From: an uncultured Magnetococcales bacterium
GTDB taxonomy: Bacteria; Pseudomonadota; Magnetococcia; Magnetococcales; Magnetaquicoccaceae
Reading direction: 5' to 3'
Length of the DNA: 19,124 bases
NCBI GenBank assembly: GCA_903913345.1
Contig: CAIWLA010000460.1
Coordinates: forward strand, 1 to 19,124
Numbering within the stretch: the stretch's first letter is position 1; each line of letters starts with the position of its first letter. Positions 1 through 8,513 of this stretch are shown here, one piece after another. The translations under genes and the position numbers were made by a program. The notes beneath the pieces were generated by a model. The model made no database searches. It worked only from the letters and a program-made list of their open reading frames with translations, and was not told the DNA's origin.

Positions 1-126
1 CCTGTTCGGGGTCGGTCTCCAAGCCCACCTGAGAATCCTGAGGGGGCTTCGGATGACCTGCCCCCCTGGCGTCACCAGGAGATCTCCAAAAATCGGGCGA
101 TCTCCGCCAAACAGATGACACCGGAC

Positions 127-168
127 TCCCCCGGCACGGGTGCAGGGCGGTACACCCTGACCGGGGGA
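127..168. other. Inverted repeat downstream of the 83-aa gene
   Basis: TCCCCCGG at 127-134 pairs with CCGGGGGA at 161-168. Inside it, CAGGG (143-147) pairs with CCCTG (155-159), leaving an 8-nt bulge on one side. The structure starts 18 nt beyond the stop of the leftward 83-aa gene, so it could mark its transcript end, but no U-tract follows. A second, weaker pairing (GGAGATC with GATCTCC) lies near 80-110. The rest of positions 1-185 holds several short open frames that run off the window edge, none with convincing protein character; I assign no gene there. Confidence 0.3.
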
Positions 169-185
169 CTCCATACGGAATCTCT

Positions 186-437
186 TTACCGCATCATCGC
201 CACAGCCCGTGCAGAAATGGGTTTGAACCCGTTCCGTTTCAGAACCACGGGCAACCGCATATTGAACCGGCTGGCTCGAATGACGGCTTCCCGTTCTGTG
301 TCATATCCACCCCCATCCACCGGGCCACCGATGAGATTCAGGAACAGATTGCCGGTCCCCTCGTAAACGAGCCGATACCGTCCATCCATCTCTTTGACCA
401 CAACGCGGGTGGGTTCAAAAAAACTGCCATTAAACAT
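186..437 (-). CDS. Hypothetical protein, 83 aa
   Basis: I do not recognise the family. The frame stays open further upstream to 545, but I place the start at the ATG at 437 because AGGAAA lies about 9 nt in front of it and because the protein-like sequence begins there. The product starts [14 protein letters not shown] and has alternating hydrophobic and charged residues (VVVKEMDGRYRLVYEG), suggesting a small beta-rich domain. It then has a glycine-rich turn (GGPVDGGGYDT) and a basic C-terminal helix. There is no signal peptide or membrane segment, so it is probably cytosolic. It is transcribed away from the kinase-pilin operon. A forward frame overlapping it antisense is less protein-like and lacks a ribosome binding site. 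Confidence 0.6.
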   Translation of the reverse strand: MFNGSFFEPTRVVVKEMDGRYRLVYEGTGNLFLNLIGGPVDGGGYDTEREAVIRASRFNMRLPVVLKRNGFKPISARAVAMMR

Positions 438-573
438 GTTGTCGTGTTTCCTGGTTATTGAGAAGATGCAACCGGCGCATCCTGTCCAGGTGTCTCGCCA
501 CGCAGAAGACAAACAACGAGACGAGAACCCTGTCATCCATGTCACTTTCCGTCATGCCGATTTCATGACCCAT
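430..573 (-). CDS. Possible small ORF (41-47 aa) overlapping the 83-aa gene start
   Basis: This short frame ends at a TAA whose last bases overlap the start of the 83-aa gene by 8 nt, an arrangement typical of translational coupling. Candidate starts are the ATGs at 573 and 555, neither with a good ribosome binding site. The peptide has an acidic start (MTESDMDDR), a hydrophobic stretch ([11 protein letters not shown]) and a basic tail, so it could be a tiny membrane-associated protein. The AGGAAA site of the next gene lies inside it. Only the overlap and fairly GC-rich third positions support it, and it may be non-coding leader sequence. Confidence 0.3.
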   Translation of the reverse strand: MGHEIGMTESDMDDRVLVSLFVFCVARHLDRMRRLHLLNNQETRQHV

Positions 574-865
574 GGAATTGTTCTTAGTAGCAATAATTAG
601 GCCAAACATAACAGGAGACTGTCTGTCTCCCGTCTGGTCGCCATGGCCCGATCTCCGGGATGGCGGCCACGATGACCAGATCCCCAGGATGGATGCAGAT
701 AAACGGCATACCCTCTTGACAGAGGGGGGGATTTGTCGGAGCATGACCGGGGCGTTTTGTCACGTCGAGAGAAGATACGACCGATTTTCAACGAATGAAA
801 GGGTCCCCGCTTCCAGACCACGTCCTTCTCATTGTTCGTTGCAGCAAGCCGTCAGGAGTTCAGAC
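574..865. other. Structured intergenic region between divergent genes
   Basis: About 290 bases hold no convincing gene but contain three hairpins. GGAGAC/GTCTCC lies at 614-619/625-630. A long stem pairs 635-644 with 660-669 (one G-U pair); an inner CCCG/CGGG (647-650/656-659) extends it across a two-base bulge. CCCTCT/AGAGGG lies at 711-716/721-726 with a four-base loop. Promoters for both flanking genes should be here, but I see no pair of -35 and -10 boxes good enough to call. An upstream extension of the kinase frame to 572 exists, but its residues look non-coding. Confidence 0.4.
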
Positions 866-3800
866 ATGAAACGAGCCAACCTGTATCGATTGTTCCCCAT
901 CCTCATGTTTGCCGCCATCATGACAAGCCTGTTGACCTTGTCGGATGTAGACCGCTCCCGGTATGACCGGTTGGAAGATGCCATGACCCGCTTTGCCTAC
1001 CTGGAAACCGAAGTAAACCTGGGACTGGCGCGCATTGGTCGTGGCGAGGGGGCGGATATCAAAGACCCGATCGTCCCTTTGCGCCGGATGGAGCAACAAC
1101 TCGCCAAGGTGATCCCGGAATGCAAGGCGGACGCCTTTCTGGATCCCAAGGTCAGCAAAAAATTGGCTCAGATGCAGACCATGGTCGCCGACAAGGTGGC
1201 CTATGTGGACCGTTATGTCAAAAGTCATGCGGCCATGCAACAGGAGATCCTGCGTTTTTTTACCGATCTGGAACAACTGCTGGCCAATCTGGGCAGTGGA
1301 CCCCATCCCGCTGCGGATCTGTCACGACACCTGGAACGGCTTGGCCGGGAGATCGCACATCGCCTGGTCGCACCCCCAGGGAATGATTCGGGACAGTCGG
1401 GCACCCAGGCGATGGACAGCCGACTCCAGGCGATACGAACCCTCGGTGCCAGTACGCCGCCTCCCACCCAGGCGGCCCTCGAATCCCTGTCGGTGGAGGC
1501 GCGTACCCTTCTGGACCGGTGGGCGCAATGGCAAGAATTGTTGTCTCACCTGGCCGATTATCCCCTTGGTCAGATCGGGGAGGCCATTCTGCGCACCTCT
1601 CAGCAGGGGTATCAGCAGGAACTTCATGACGCCGGTTGGAACCGCCACCTGCTCTATTTTGCCGCCATGGTCCTTCTGGGGTTGTTGTTGTACCTGTTGT
1701 TGCAAAATCGGCAGGAGATGCGCGAACGGCAACGGATGACAGAGGCGGTCGAGGCCACGGTGGATGCGGTCATCGTGGCCAATGTCCAGGGGGTGGTGGA
1801 GTATGCCAATCCCTCTTTTACCACCTTGACCGGATGGGCACGCCAACAGGTGGTTGGAAAACGCTATCGGGATCTCAATGTCGGATTGAGTGTGGCACAG
1901 CACGAGGAGATCGGGGCCGCGATCAAACAGGGCGATGTCTGGCGGGGGACCATCCTCTCCGAACGGGTCTCGGATACCGACCAGGAAACAATCCACCGCT
2001 GGTACCAACTGACCGTGGCCCCCATCGGTGCGGGCAAGGAGGGGCTGGAGGGGTGCGTCATCCTTCACCACGACATTACCGAACTCAAATCGATCCAGGA
2101 GCAACTCCAGGCAGCCTCCTTGCTGGCGGAGGAGGCCAGTCAGGCCAAAAGCGACTTTCTGGCCAACATGAGCCACGAAATTCGTACCCCCATGAATGCC
2201 ATCATGGGTATGACCAGTCTGTGCATGCAGACGGATACAACCCCCAAGCAACGGGATTATTTGCAAAAAATTTCGATTGCCTCCAGATCCCTCTTGCGCA
2301 TTTTGAATGATATTCTGGATTTTTCCAAGATCGAGGCCGGTCGTCTGGAGATGGAATCCGTCCCCTTCCGCCTGGATCGCATGTTCCATAATCTGGCCAG
2401 CATTGTGGCCTTCAAGGTGGAGGAAAAGGGGCTGGAACTGCTCCTGAAGGTGGACCCTTCCCTGCCGGTTGAACTGGTGGGGGATCCCTACCGTCTGGAG
2501 CAGATTTTGATCAACCTGACCCACAATGCGGTCAAGTTTACCAAACTGGGCGAGGTGGTGATCAGCGTCGAACGGCTCTCCCAGGAGGGCGATGAGGTGA
2601 CCATACGCTTTTCCGTGCGTGACACCGGGGTGGGGATGACCCAGGAGCAGCAGGCCAAACTGTTCCAGTCGTTTTCCCAGGTGGACAGTTCCACCACCCG
2701 GAAATATGGCGGTACCGGTCTGGGGCTGGCCATCAGCAAACGGTTGGTGGAGATGATGCGGGGCACCATTCAGGTGGAGAGCGTGGCGGGTCGGGGCAGC
2801 CTCTTTTCGTTTACCGCCGTCCTGGGCTGTCCCCCGCCGCAGGCCACCAAGATGCACCCGGTGTCACCGCTGGATCTGCACGGTGCCCATGTGTTGGTGA
2901 TCGATGACAACGCCTCGGCGCGGGAGATTCTGGAGGAGATGTTGACCTCCTTCTCTTTTCATGTCGTCACCGCCCAAAGCGGGGAGGAGGGACTGGCGGC
3001 CCTGGAGGCGGCGGATCAGACCCAGGAGGCCTATCAGTTGGCCATCATCGACTGGAAAATGCCGGAAATGGATGGCATCGAAACGGCGGAACGCATAAAA
3101 CACCACCCCCGTCTCGCCCATCCGCCGCGTACCATCATGATGACCGCTTTTGACGATCAACGCATTCGGAGCCAGGCGGAAAAGGTGGGCTTCGACGCCT
3201 TTTTGACCAAACCCGCCAGCCATTCCACCCTGTTTGACTCCATCATGCGGGTGTTTGGGCAGCATGTGGAGATGACCGCCGTCCCGGATGATGTCCATAC
3301 CCCCGCGCTCCAGGATGCCTGGGCCATGTTGAAAGGGCTGCGGGTCTTGCTGGTGGAAGACAACGAATTCAACCAGCAGGTGGCCAGGGAGTTGCTCGAA
3401 CTGGTTGGCGTACAGGTTCGGACCGCCGACAATGGTCTGGAAGGGGTGAAAATGGTGGCACAATATCCCTTCGATGTGGTCATCATGGATCTGCAAATGC
3501 CGGTATTGGATGGGTATGGAGCCACCCGCCAGATCCGTTCCGACCCGACGTATGATGCCTTGCCCATTATCGCCATGACCGCCAATGCCATGTCGGGAGA
3601 GCGGGAACGGTATCTGGCCGCCGGCATGAATGATTATGTGACGAAACCCATTGACATGAACCAGCTCTTTTCCTCACTGGCCAGGCTGGTCTCTGCCAGG
3701 GGTGCGGCGGACCGTCCGGTGACGCCGCCGATTGCTCTCCTGCCCGAACGGGAGGATACCCCGGACCTGCCGGAGTTGTCGGGGATTGATCAACGGTTTG

Positions 3801-4402
3801 CCCTCAACAAACTGGGCGGCAATCGCCGCCTGTACAAAAAATTGTTGCTCAAGTTTCATGAGACCCAATCCCAGACCGTCCGTGCCCTCCGGCAATCCCT
3901 GGCGGACAACGAGCAGGCCATCGCCGCGCGCATGGTGCATACCCTCAAGGGGATGGCGGGTAATGTCGGTGCCCGGGATCTCCAGGAATTATGCGAAAAA
4001 CTGGAGCAGACGATTGCCCACGGTGCCCCGGACGATCTGGCGGCTGCCCTGAACCGTTTCCAGATCGTCCTGGAGACGGTTTTGCAGACCATCGGGTCGG
4101 CCTTTTCCTCGGAGGAAAACCAAAAACCGGACGATGCGGGCCGGGAGGGGGCCGTTGTCACCGACCGGGATACCCTGATGGCCCTCCTGGCGGAGTTGGG
4201 ACCGCCTCTCAAGGGGGGCAAACCGAGGCTTTGTCAGCCGATCCTGGAGCGGATGAAGGCCGCCTCATGGCCAGGGGAGGGGGGACGTTGGGTGACTGCC
4301 CTGGAAAACCATGTCAAGAAATATCAGTTCAAGGAGGCTTTGGTGGTGGTGGAAACCCTGCTCGGAACCCTGAAAGAGGAAGGAGAGTCCCATGGCGGAT
4401 GA
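866..4402 (+). CDS. Hybrid histidine kinase with PAS, two receivers and HPt
   Basis: Membrane sensor of a phosphorelay, 1178 aa. The start is the ATG at 866, with AGGAG eight bases before it. A first membrane helix (about 8-25) and a second (262-279) enclose an all-helical periplasmic sensor of about 235 residues, reminiscent of DAHL-type sensors (tentative). A PAS domain (291-410) follows. The HisKA H-box (SHEIRTP) has His437. The ATPase domain shows an N-box near 550, DTGVG at 586-590 and GGTGLGL near 615. Receiver 1 (about 673-795) has Asp729 and receiver 2 (825-945) has Asp875. The HPt domain (970-1070) has His1025 in [10 protein letters not shown]. All phosphotransfer residues are present. 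The last hundred residues form a helical tail. Its end overlaps the HD-GYP gene by 11 nt, so that regulator is its likely partner. The architecture is BarA-like; the ligand is unknown. Confidence 0.93.
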   Translation: MKRANLYRLFPILMFAAIMTSLLTLSDVDRSRYDRLEDAMTRFAYLETEVNLGLARIGRGEGADIKDPIVPLRRMEQQLAKVIPECKADAFLDPKVSKKLAQMQTMVADKVAYVDRYVKSHAAMQQEILRFFTDLEQLLANLGSGPHPAADLSRHLERLGREIAHRLVAPPGNDSGQSGTQAMDSRLQAIRTLGASTPPPTQAALESLSVEARTLLDRWAQWQELLSHLADYPLGQIGEAILRTSQQGYQQELHDAGWNRHLLYFAAMVLLGLLLYLLLQNRQEMRERQRMTEAVEATVDAVIVANVQGVVEYANPSFTTLTGWARQQVVGKRYRDLNVGLSVAQHEEIGAAIKQGDVWRGTILSERVSDTDQETIHRWYQLTVAPIGAGKEGLEGCVILHHDITELKSIQEQLQAASLLAEEASQAKSDFLANMSHEIRTPMNAIMGMTSLCMQTDTTPKQRDYLQKISIASRSLLRILNDILDFSKIEAGRLEMESVPFRLDRMFHNLASIVAFKVEEKGLELLLKVDPSLPVELVGDPYRLEQILINLTHNAVKFTKLGEVVISVERLSQEGDEVTIRFSVRDTGVGMTQEQQAKLFQSFSQVDSSTTRKYGGTGLGLAISKRLVEMMRGTIQVESVAGRGSLFSFTAVLGCPPPQATKMHPVSPLDLHGAHVLVIDDNASAREILEEMLTSFSFHVVTAQSGEEGLAALEAADQTQEAYQLAIIDWKMPEMDGIETAERIKHHPRLAHPPRTIMMTAFDDQRIRSQAEKVGFDAFLTKPASHSTLFDSIMRVFGQHVEMTAVPDDVHTPALQDAWAMLKGLRVLLVEDNEFNQQVARELLELVGVQVRTADNGLEGVKMVAQYPFDVVIMDLQMPVLDGYGATRQIRSDPTYDALPIIAMTANAMSGERERYLAAGMNDYVTKPIDMNQLFSSLARLVSARGAADRPVTPPIALLPEREDTPDLPELSGIDQRFALNKLGGNRRLYKKLLLKFHETQSQTVRALRQSLADNEQAIAARMVHTLKGMAGNVGARDLQELCEKLEQTIAHGAPDDLAAALNRFQIVLETVLQTIGSAFSSEENQKPDDAGREGAVVTDRDTLMALLAELGPPLKGGKPRLCQPILERMKAASWPGEGGRWVTALENHVKKYQFKEALVVVETLLGTLKEEGESHGG

Positions 4403-5471
4403 AGCCCAGCGACCCACGGTGCTGGTCGTTGACGATACGGAGACCAACATAGACATTATTCTGGATGCCCTGAATGATGAATACGAGGTGAGCGTGGCTC
4501 TGGATGGCATGACGGCTCTGGAAAACTGTGCCCACACCCTCCCGGACATTATCCTGTTGGACATCATGATGCCGGAGATGGATGGTTATGAGGTCTGCCG
4601 ACGGCTGAAGGCCGATCCCCGGACGCGGGATATTCCCGTCATTTTTATCACCGCCATGTCCGAGACCCAGGATGAGGTGGTTGGACTGGCCCTGGGGGCC
4701 GTCGATTATATCACCAAGCCCATCAGCGTCCCCATTGTGCAGGCCCGCACCAGAAACCATCTGGCGTTGCGGAGTGCCCAGTTGGCCCTGGAAAACCAGA
4801 ACGCCATTCTGGAGCAAAAGGTGCAAAAACGGACGGTGGAGTTGCGCCAAAGCCAGTTGACGACCATCACCTGTCTCGGTCGGGCGGCGGAGTACCGGGA
4901 TCCAGAGACCGGCTCCCATATTCATCGGATGGCCCACTATTCGCGGGCACTGGCCCTGGCCTGTGGCATGGATACGTCCGAGGCGGAATTGATTCTCAAT
5001 GCCGCCCCCATGCACGATATTGGCAAGGTGGGCGTACCCGACCAGATCCTCCTGAAACCGGGCGGACTCAATCCGGCGGAACGGGAGATCATGAAATCCC
5101 ATGTGACCATTGGGGGAGAAATTCTGGGCAACCAGACGGCCAAAGTGCTGCAATCGGCCTGTCAGATTGCCTTGAGCCATCATGAAAAATGGGATGGGAC
5201 CGGTTATCCCCTGGGATTGGCGGGGGGGGCGATTCCCCTGTATGGCCGCATTGTGGCGGTTTCCGATGTCTTCGATGCCCTGATCTCGGAACGTCCCTAC
5301 AAGCCGGCCTGGGATATTCCCCAGGCGGTGGCGGAACTCAAGGCGATGAGCGGTGCCCATTTGCAGCCGATGCTGGTGGACCACTTTTTGCGCATTCTGC
5401 CGGAAATTTTGCAGATCTGGGAGCAATACAAGGTCAACAGCCACCATTCTTCCTGCCATGACCGGCGTTGA
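4392..5471 (+). CDS. Response regulator with HD-GYP phosphodiesterase domain
   Basis: 359 aa. The N-terminal receiver has the acidic pair D14-D15, phospho-acceptor D57 ([11 protein letters not shown]) and K109. A coiled linker (about 127-156) leads to an HD-GYP domain. There, HD is at 208-209 ([11 protein letters not shown]) and [11 protein letters not shown] at 263-273, the diagnostic form of the GYP motif. HD-GYP proteins hydrolyse cyclic-di-GMP to pGpG or GMP with a di- or tri-iron centre, and the metal ligands appear intact. The start ATG lies 11 nt inside the kinase gene behind GGAG, implying coupled translation and a cognate pair. Its end overlaps the first pilin gene by 14 nt. Phosphorylation by the kinase or its HPt domain is inferred to control c-di-GMP breakdown near the pilus machinery. 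Confidence 0.93.
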   Translation: MADEAQRPTVLVVDDTETNIDIILDALNDEYEVSVALDGMTALENCAHTLPDIILLDIMMPEMDGYEVCRRLKADPRTRDIPVIFITAMSETQDEVVGLALGAVDYITKPISVPIVQARTRNHLALRSAQLALENQNAILEQKVQKRTVELRQSQLTTITCLGRAAEYRDPETGSHIHRMAHYSRALALACGMDTSEAELILNAAPMHDIGKVGVPDQILLKPGGLNPAEREIMKSHVTIGGEILGNQTAKVLQSACQIALSHHEKWDGTGYPLGLAGGAIPLYGRIVAVSDVFDALISERPYKPAWDIPQAVAELKAMSGAHLQPMLVDHFLRILPEILQIWEQYKVNSHHSSCHDRR

Positions 5472-5964
5472 CACCGACTCTCATCGGCATGTTGATCCAT
5501 TCGCCGATGGTTTTCTCTCTGCCTGGTCCATCGTCCGGGCGGAGGAGGGGTTCACCCTGATGGAGTTGATCATGGTCATTGTCATCATCGGCATGATGGC
5601 CACCTCCGCCATCTCCATTGTCCCGGATGATCTGGATCGGGTGGGGTGGGCGCGCCAGTTGGTGGGGGATTTGCGGGTGGCGCAATCGTATGCCATGAAT
5701 CGGGGGGTGGATTATTGTCTCCACAGGATAAATGACAACAGTTATGAAATCTGCGATACAAGCTGTAGCGGGGCCTCGGTTCCTGGTTCCCTGGTCACCG
5801 TACCGGGTATTGTCTTTTCTGCTTTTGATATTCTCTTTGACCGCCTGGGCCAACCCACGGGTTCCTCTGCCATCACCCTCACCGAACACGGTCATACCTC
5901 CACCGTGACCGTGCTGGCTACGACCGAGCTGGCTATGGGGCATATCCAGGCCCAGGAACCATGA
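5458..5964 (+). CDS. Prepilin-like protein, FimT/GspH type
   Basis: 168 aa. It carries a type IV prepilin cleavage site, EEG31|FTLMELIMVIVIIG, with the conserved Glu at +5 (E36) and a hydrophobic N-terminal helix. Cleavage by a prepilin peptidase (not in this window) is expected. The leader before the site is 31 residues, longer than usual. The ATG at 5458 has no clear ribosome binding site, so translation probably depends on coupling to the overlapping HD-GYP gene. After the helix come RQLVGDLRVAQSYAMNRGV, typical of GspH/FimT, and two cysteines that could form a disulfide. It is first of four pilin-like genes. The order H-, I-, J- and K-like also resembles mshC-mshD-mshO-mshP of MSHA pili, so MshC is an alternative name. 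Confidence 0.85.
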   Translation: MTGVDTDSHRHVDPFADGFLSAWSIVRAEEGFTLMELIMVIVIIGMMATSAISIVPDDLDRVGWARQLVGDLRVAQSYAMNRGVDYCLHRINDNSYEICDTSCSGASVPGSLVTVPGIVFSAFDILFDRLGQPTGSSAITLTEHGHTSTVTVLATTELAMGHIQAQEP

Positions 5965-6359
5965 ACCGCCACCCGCTTTTCCCGGAATCCGCACGGGGAT
6001 TCACCTTCCTGGAGGTGTTGATCGCCATCGTTTGCATTGGCATGGTGGTCACCGGACTGGGTGCGGCGGTGGTGGCGGCCTTGCGTTATCCAACGCTCAA
6101 CCGGGAGACCCTCCAGGCCACTTTTATTGCCCAGGAGGCGATGGATTGGATCGTCGCTGATCGCCGTCAATTGGGCACTCTCCCCCCAGTGGGGGGGGAT
6201 TGTTCGGCGGTGCTCAGTGGCTTTACCTTGCTCAGTGGCTTTACCTGTGCCATAGATCCGGTCGCCGGTTGCCCTGCAACGGGGAGTTGTCAACTGACTG
6301 TAACCGTGACCATGCCTTCAGGCGGCGTGGTCACGGCCACATGGGTGGCGGTGCGATGA
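5961..6359 (+). CDS. Prepilin-like protein, PilV/GspI type
   Basis: 132 aa. The start ATG shares ATGA with the preceding stop. The prepilin site is ARG13|FTFLEVLIAIVCIGMV, with Glu at +5 (E18). The sequence after the helix (AQEAMDWIVADRR) is typical of PilV/GspI-class minor pilins, which help build the initiation complex at the pilus or pseudopilus tip. The C-terminal half has several cysteines (near CSAVLSGF, FTCAIDP, GCPATGSC) that may pair after export. An exact 18-bp tandem duplication in the middle adds six residues (LSGFTL then LSGFTC). In an MSHA-type reading this would be the MshD position. Confidence 0.82.
   Translation: MNRHPLFPESARGFTFLEVLIAIVCIGMVVTGLGAAVVAALRYPTLNRETLQATFIAQEAMDWIVADRRQLGTLPPVGGDCSAVLSGFTLLSGFTCAIDPVAGCPATGSCQLTVTVTMPSGGVVTATWVAVR
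6211..6246 (+). repeat. 18-bp tandem duplication inside the PilV-like gene
   Basis: TGCTCAGTGGCTTTACCT occurs twice head to tail without a mismatch (6211-6228 and 6229-6246). Being six codons long it keeps the frame. It looks like a recent slippage or duplication event within the variable, surface-exposed part of a minor pilin. Confidence 0.9.
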
Positions 6360-6811
6360 AGTCCGACATGATCCAGGGGTTCACCCTGCTGGAAGTCGTG
6401 CTCACCATCTCGATGATGGGTCTCATCGTGGGGGTTGGCACACCGGTTTTGATGGCAGGGTATCAATCGTTTTTGCTTGGTACTGCGATTCAAGACATCG
6501 ATGCCCGCGCCCGCTTTGCCATGGAACGCATGTTGAGAGAGTTGCGTACCGCCCAGATCGACCTCCCGTTCGGAGCGAACAGCATTAGCCTGGACAATGG
6601 TGCAATCAGATATGTTTTCCATGGTGGTAACACATTGACACGCAATGGCATTCTGATGGCAGAAAACGTCACGGGCACGTTTACCGTCATTCCGGATCCA
6701 CCTGTTCATACGGATCCACCTACACCTGTTCATGTTTCGGTGGATATGACCATCACGGACGGCGGACAGTCCATACAATTGAAGGGTGGCGTCTCTCCGA
6801 GGAATCCATGA
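6356..6811 (+). CDS. Prepilin-like protein, PilW/GspJ type
   Basis: 151 aa. The start ATG overlaps the previous stop as ATGA. The cleavage site is IQG8|FTLLEVVLTISMMGLIVG, with Glu at +5 (E13), behind a very short leader. The block ARFAMERMLRELRTA is characteristic of the GspJ/PilW/MshO group. The rest is a small beta-rich domain without cysteines. Near the C-terminus a short repeat (DPPVHT, DPPTPVH) arises from partly duplicated DNA around 6696-6732. It probably forms part of the tip complex with the flanking pilin-like proteins and is translated by coupling from the PilV-like gene. Confidence 0.82.
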   Translation: MKSDMIQGFTLLEVVLTISMMGLIVGVGTPVLMAGYQSFLLGTAIQDIDARARFAMERMLRELRTAQIDLPFGANSISLDNGAIRYVFHGGNTLTRNGILMAENVTGTFTVIPDPPVHTDPPTPVHVSVDMTITDGGQSIQLKGGVSPRNP

Positions 6812-7956
6812 ACAGTGCCCACACCAGAGCGCGGGGATCGGCCTTGTTGATCACCCTGACCTTGATCGTGTTGTCTTCTACCCTGGTCGCTGTTCTGGTC
6901 CAACTCATGACCCGGTCGTCCATGACCACCCAGGACAATTTGCGGGGGATGCAGGCCCTCTATATGGCGGAATCCGGTCTGGAGGTTGCCCGTGCCACGG
7001 TCGGGGGGAGTTTGGCTACCACCTCCTGTACACCCAGACAAACCAGACCAGACATCGCACTCACAACCGTCAGCGTGGGGGGTGTGGTGCAAGGGGAATA
7101 TCAGTCCTCCATGACGTATGTCCCAGGCGATCATACGATACCGCCGACCTGGACACTGGGCAGCAACGGGTATGCGCCCTCATTGGCCGATCTCCGGGGA
7201 CGACGCAACCTGACATGGAGCAATGTGCGGTGTACAGCCAGTTACGCGCCCTTGTACACGGGCAATGTGGATCTCTCTTCCTTTTCCGGTATCACTATCA
7301 GCGATGGAACCGACAATAGAAGCAAATGGCGTGATACCAAGGAAGACTGCACCCAATGCAACGCTGTGGATGAGAATGCTGTCAATGTGGATGCCACTTA
7401 TACCTCTTTCCCGGTATTTGTCCCTTTTCCTGATTTTTCGGGATGGTCCGACCTCTCTGCACCACCGGATGTGGATATCTCTTTGTCGCCCCAGATCAAA
7501 ATGCTTGACATAACCGGAAATGCCACGATCAACATGTCGGCGGGAGATTATTATGTTGAGTTTTTGAAAGTCGAGTCCGGTGTCACCGCCACCTTCCAGA
7601 TTCTCAGCGGGCCTGTCCGACTTCATGTCAACCGTTTCACAATGGCAGGCAACACATCCTCTGTCGGGATTAATGCAAGCGGACAACCAATTGATTTCAC
7701 ACTATTTTACAACTCAAATTTGGACTGGCGCGGCACCTTTGACATGAAAGGGGTGATCCTGGGTGCCCCTGGAACCACCGCCCAGATTGCCACCAGTGTC
7801 TTCACCCTCAACGGTGGCCTGCTTACCCAGGGGGCGATCACCCTCAGCGGCCCCATGACGATCATCGACGACGATCCCGCCATGGCAGCGGTGACCAATA
7901 TCATGGGCAGCCCAGCACCCGTGCGGATGTCGGCGGGCACCCTGACCGAAAATTAG
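6808..7956 (+). CDS. PilX/GspK-like minor pilin with large C-terminal domain
   Basis: 382 aa, last of the six coupled genes (ATGA overlap with the previous stop). The N-terminus RARG10|SALLITLTLIVL has the prepilin form but no Glu at +5. Lack of that Glu is known for GspK, which caps the pseudopilus tip, so a tip position is inferred. The segment NLRGMQALYMAESGLEVAR is the PilX/GspK/MshP signature. The long C-terminal part (about 230-370) is beta-rich, with repeated patterns such as GNATINMSAGDYYVEF and GVILGAPGTTAQIATS. It recalls the DUF7305-type domain found on PilX-like proteins (recalled, not searched). Cysteines are confined to the first half (CTQCN near 190). Only 33 nt separate it from the convergent gene. 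Confidence 0.8.
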   Translation: MNSAHTRARGSALLITLTLIVLSSTLVAVLVQLMTRSSMTTQDNLRGMQALYMAESGLEVARATVGGSLATTSCTPRQTRPDIALTTVSVGGVVQGEYQSSMTYVPGDHTIPPTWTLGSNGYAPSLADLRGRRNLTWSNVRCTASYAPLYTGNVDLSSFSGITISDGTDNRSKWRDTKEDCTQCNAVDENAVNVDATYTSFPVFVPFPDFSGWSDLSAPPDVDISLSPQIKMLDITGNATINMSAGDYYVEFLKVESGVTATFQILSGPVRLHVNRFTMAGNTSSVGINASGQPIDFTLFYNSNLDWRGTFDMKGVILGAPGTTAQIATSVFTLNGGLLTQGAITLSGPMTIIDDDPAMAAVTNIMGSPAPVRMSAGTLTEN

Positions 7957-7989
7957 GCATGGATGTCGTTATCAGACGGGTTCCCGGTT

Positions 7990-8319
7990 TCAGAAAAACC
8001 CCTCATCCAGGATCTCCGGGGCATCATCCACGGCCAGGGTCCAACCGCCGCCACTCTGGTCGGCCAGATCGGCCTCCATGGGGTCAATCACCTGGGTCCA
8101 TTTCTCTTCCGGTTCGGTGACCTCCGTGGACTCATCCCCGGTGCTGCTCTTTTTGTCCCCGAAGATGAACAGGACATTGGTTCCTCCCCCTGCCTGGTCA
8201 TTGGGGCCGGTCTCGTTGGCCGACTGGTCATCGTCTGCCCCCAGCATGTGTGCCAGCTCCGATGTCTGGGTTGGCTTCGGGGGGGGCATCCATGGTGGGG
8301 TTGGCGTGGATTCTGACAT
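7990..8319 (-). CDS. Acidic proline-rich hypothetical protein, 109 aa
   Basis: Not recognised. The start is set at the ATG at 8319, with GAGG about 10 nt upstream, rather than the in-frame ATG at 8352. The N-terminus is proline-rich (PTPPWMPPPKP). The middle and C-terminus are rich in Asp, Glu, Gly and Ser with few hydrophobic residues, apart from a short core (TNVLFIFGDKK). This suggests a largely disordered, soluble, acidic protein, perhaps an adaptor or partner-binding tail. There is no signal peptide or membrane segment. It is convergent with the pilin operon and divergent from the Sel1-repeat gene. The spacer (8320-8513) contains a perfect palindrome ATCAATTGAT at 8456-8465 that could be an operator. 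Confidence 0.6.
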   Translation of the reverse strand: MSESTPTPPWMPPPKPTQTSELAHMLGADDDQSANETGPNDQAGGGTNVLFIFGDKKSSTGDESTEVTEPEEKWTQVIDPMEADLADQSGGGWTLAVDDAPEILDEGFF

Positions 8320-8513
8320 GGGCGTGATACCTCGTTTGCATGATGGGTCCAAACCGATGGATGGAAAAAAACAGTCGGCAAGCCGGTAAACGCGTCATGG
8401 TTGCTTTCCAATCAGGCGTTTATGTGCCACTATTTTCGCACGTTCACCAGGGTAAATCAATTGATATGGGCCTGACACCTTAAAAAGGGATTTTTTTGAT
8501 TGCGGAGGAGAGA

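Noticed and set aside
1..366. Forward open frame from the window edge to a stop at 364-366
   Set aside because: It is antisense to the 83-aa gene, which has a good ribosome binding site and more protein-like sequence. The forward frame is rich in Pro, Arg and Ser as shadow frames are. It cannot be fully excluded as the end of an upstream gene.
716..745. TTGACA at 716-721 as a kinase-operon promoter
   Set aside because: No acceptable -10 box lies 16-18 nt downstream, and the hexamer is part of a hairpin stem and loop.
572..865. Upstream extension of the kinase by 98 residues
   Set aside because: The residues look non-coding, there is no ribosome binding site at 572, and the ATG at 866 has AGGAG followed at once by a membrane helix.
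1322..2857. 511-codon reverse frame inside the kinase gene
   Set aside because: It is Gln/His/Gly-rich shadow sequence opposite well-conserved kinase domains.
4329..5474. 381-codon reverse frame opposite the HD-GYP gene
   Set aside because: The forward strand encodes intact receiver and HD-GYP motifs; the reverse reading has no recognisable domain.
8496..8513. TTG start of the Sel1 gene at 8496
   Set aside because: GGAGG sits at 5-nt spacing to the GTG at 8514 and would lie inside the coding region if TTG were used; the TTG remains a possible alternative.
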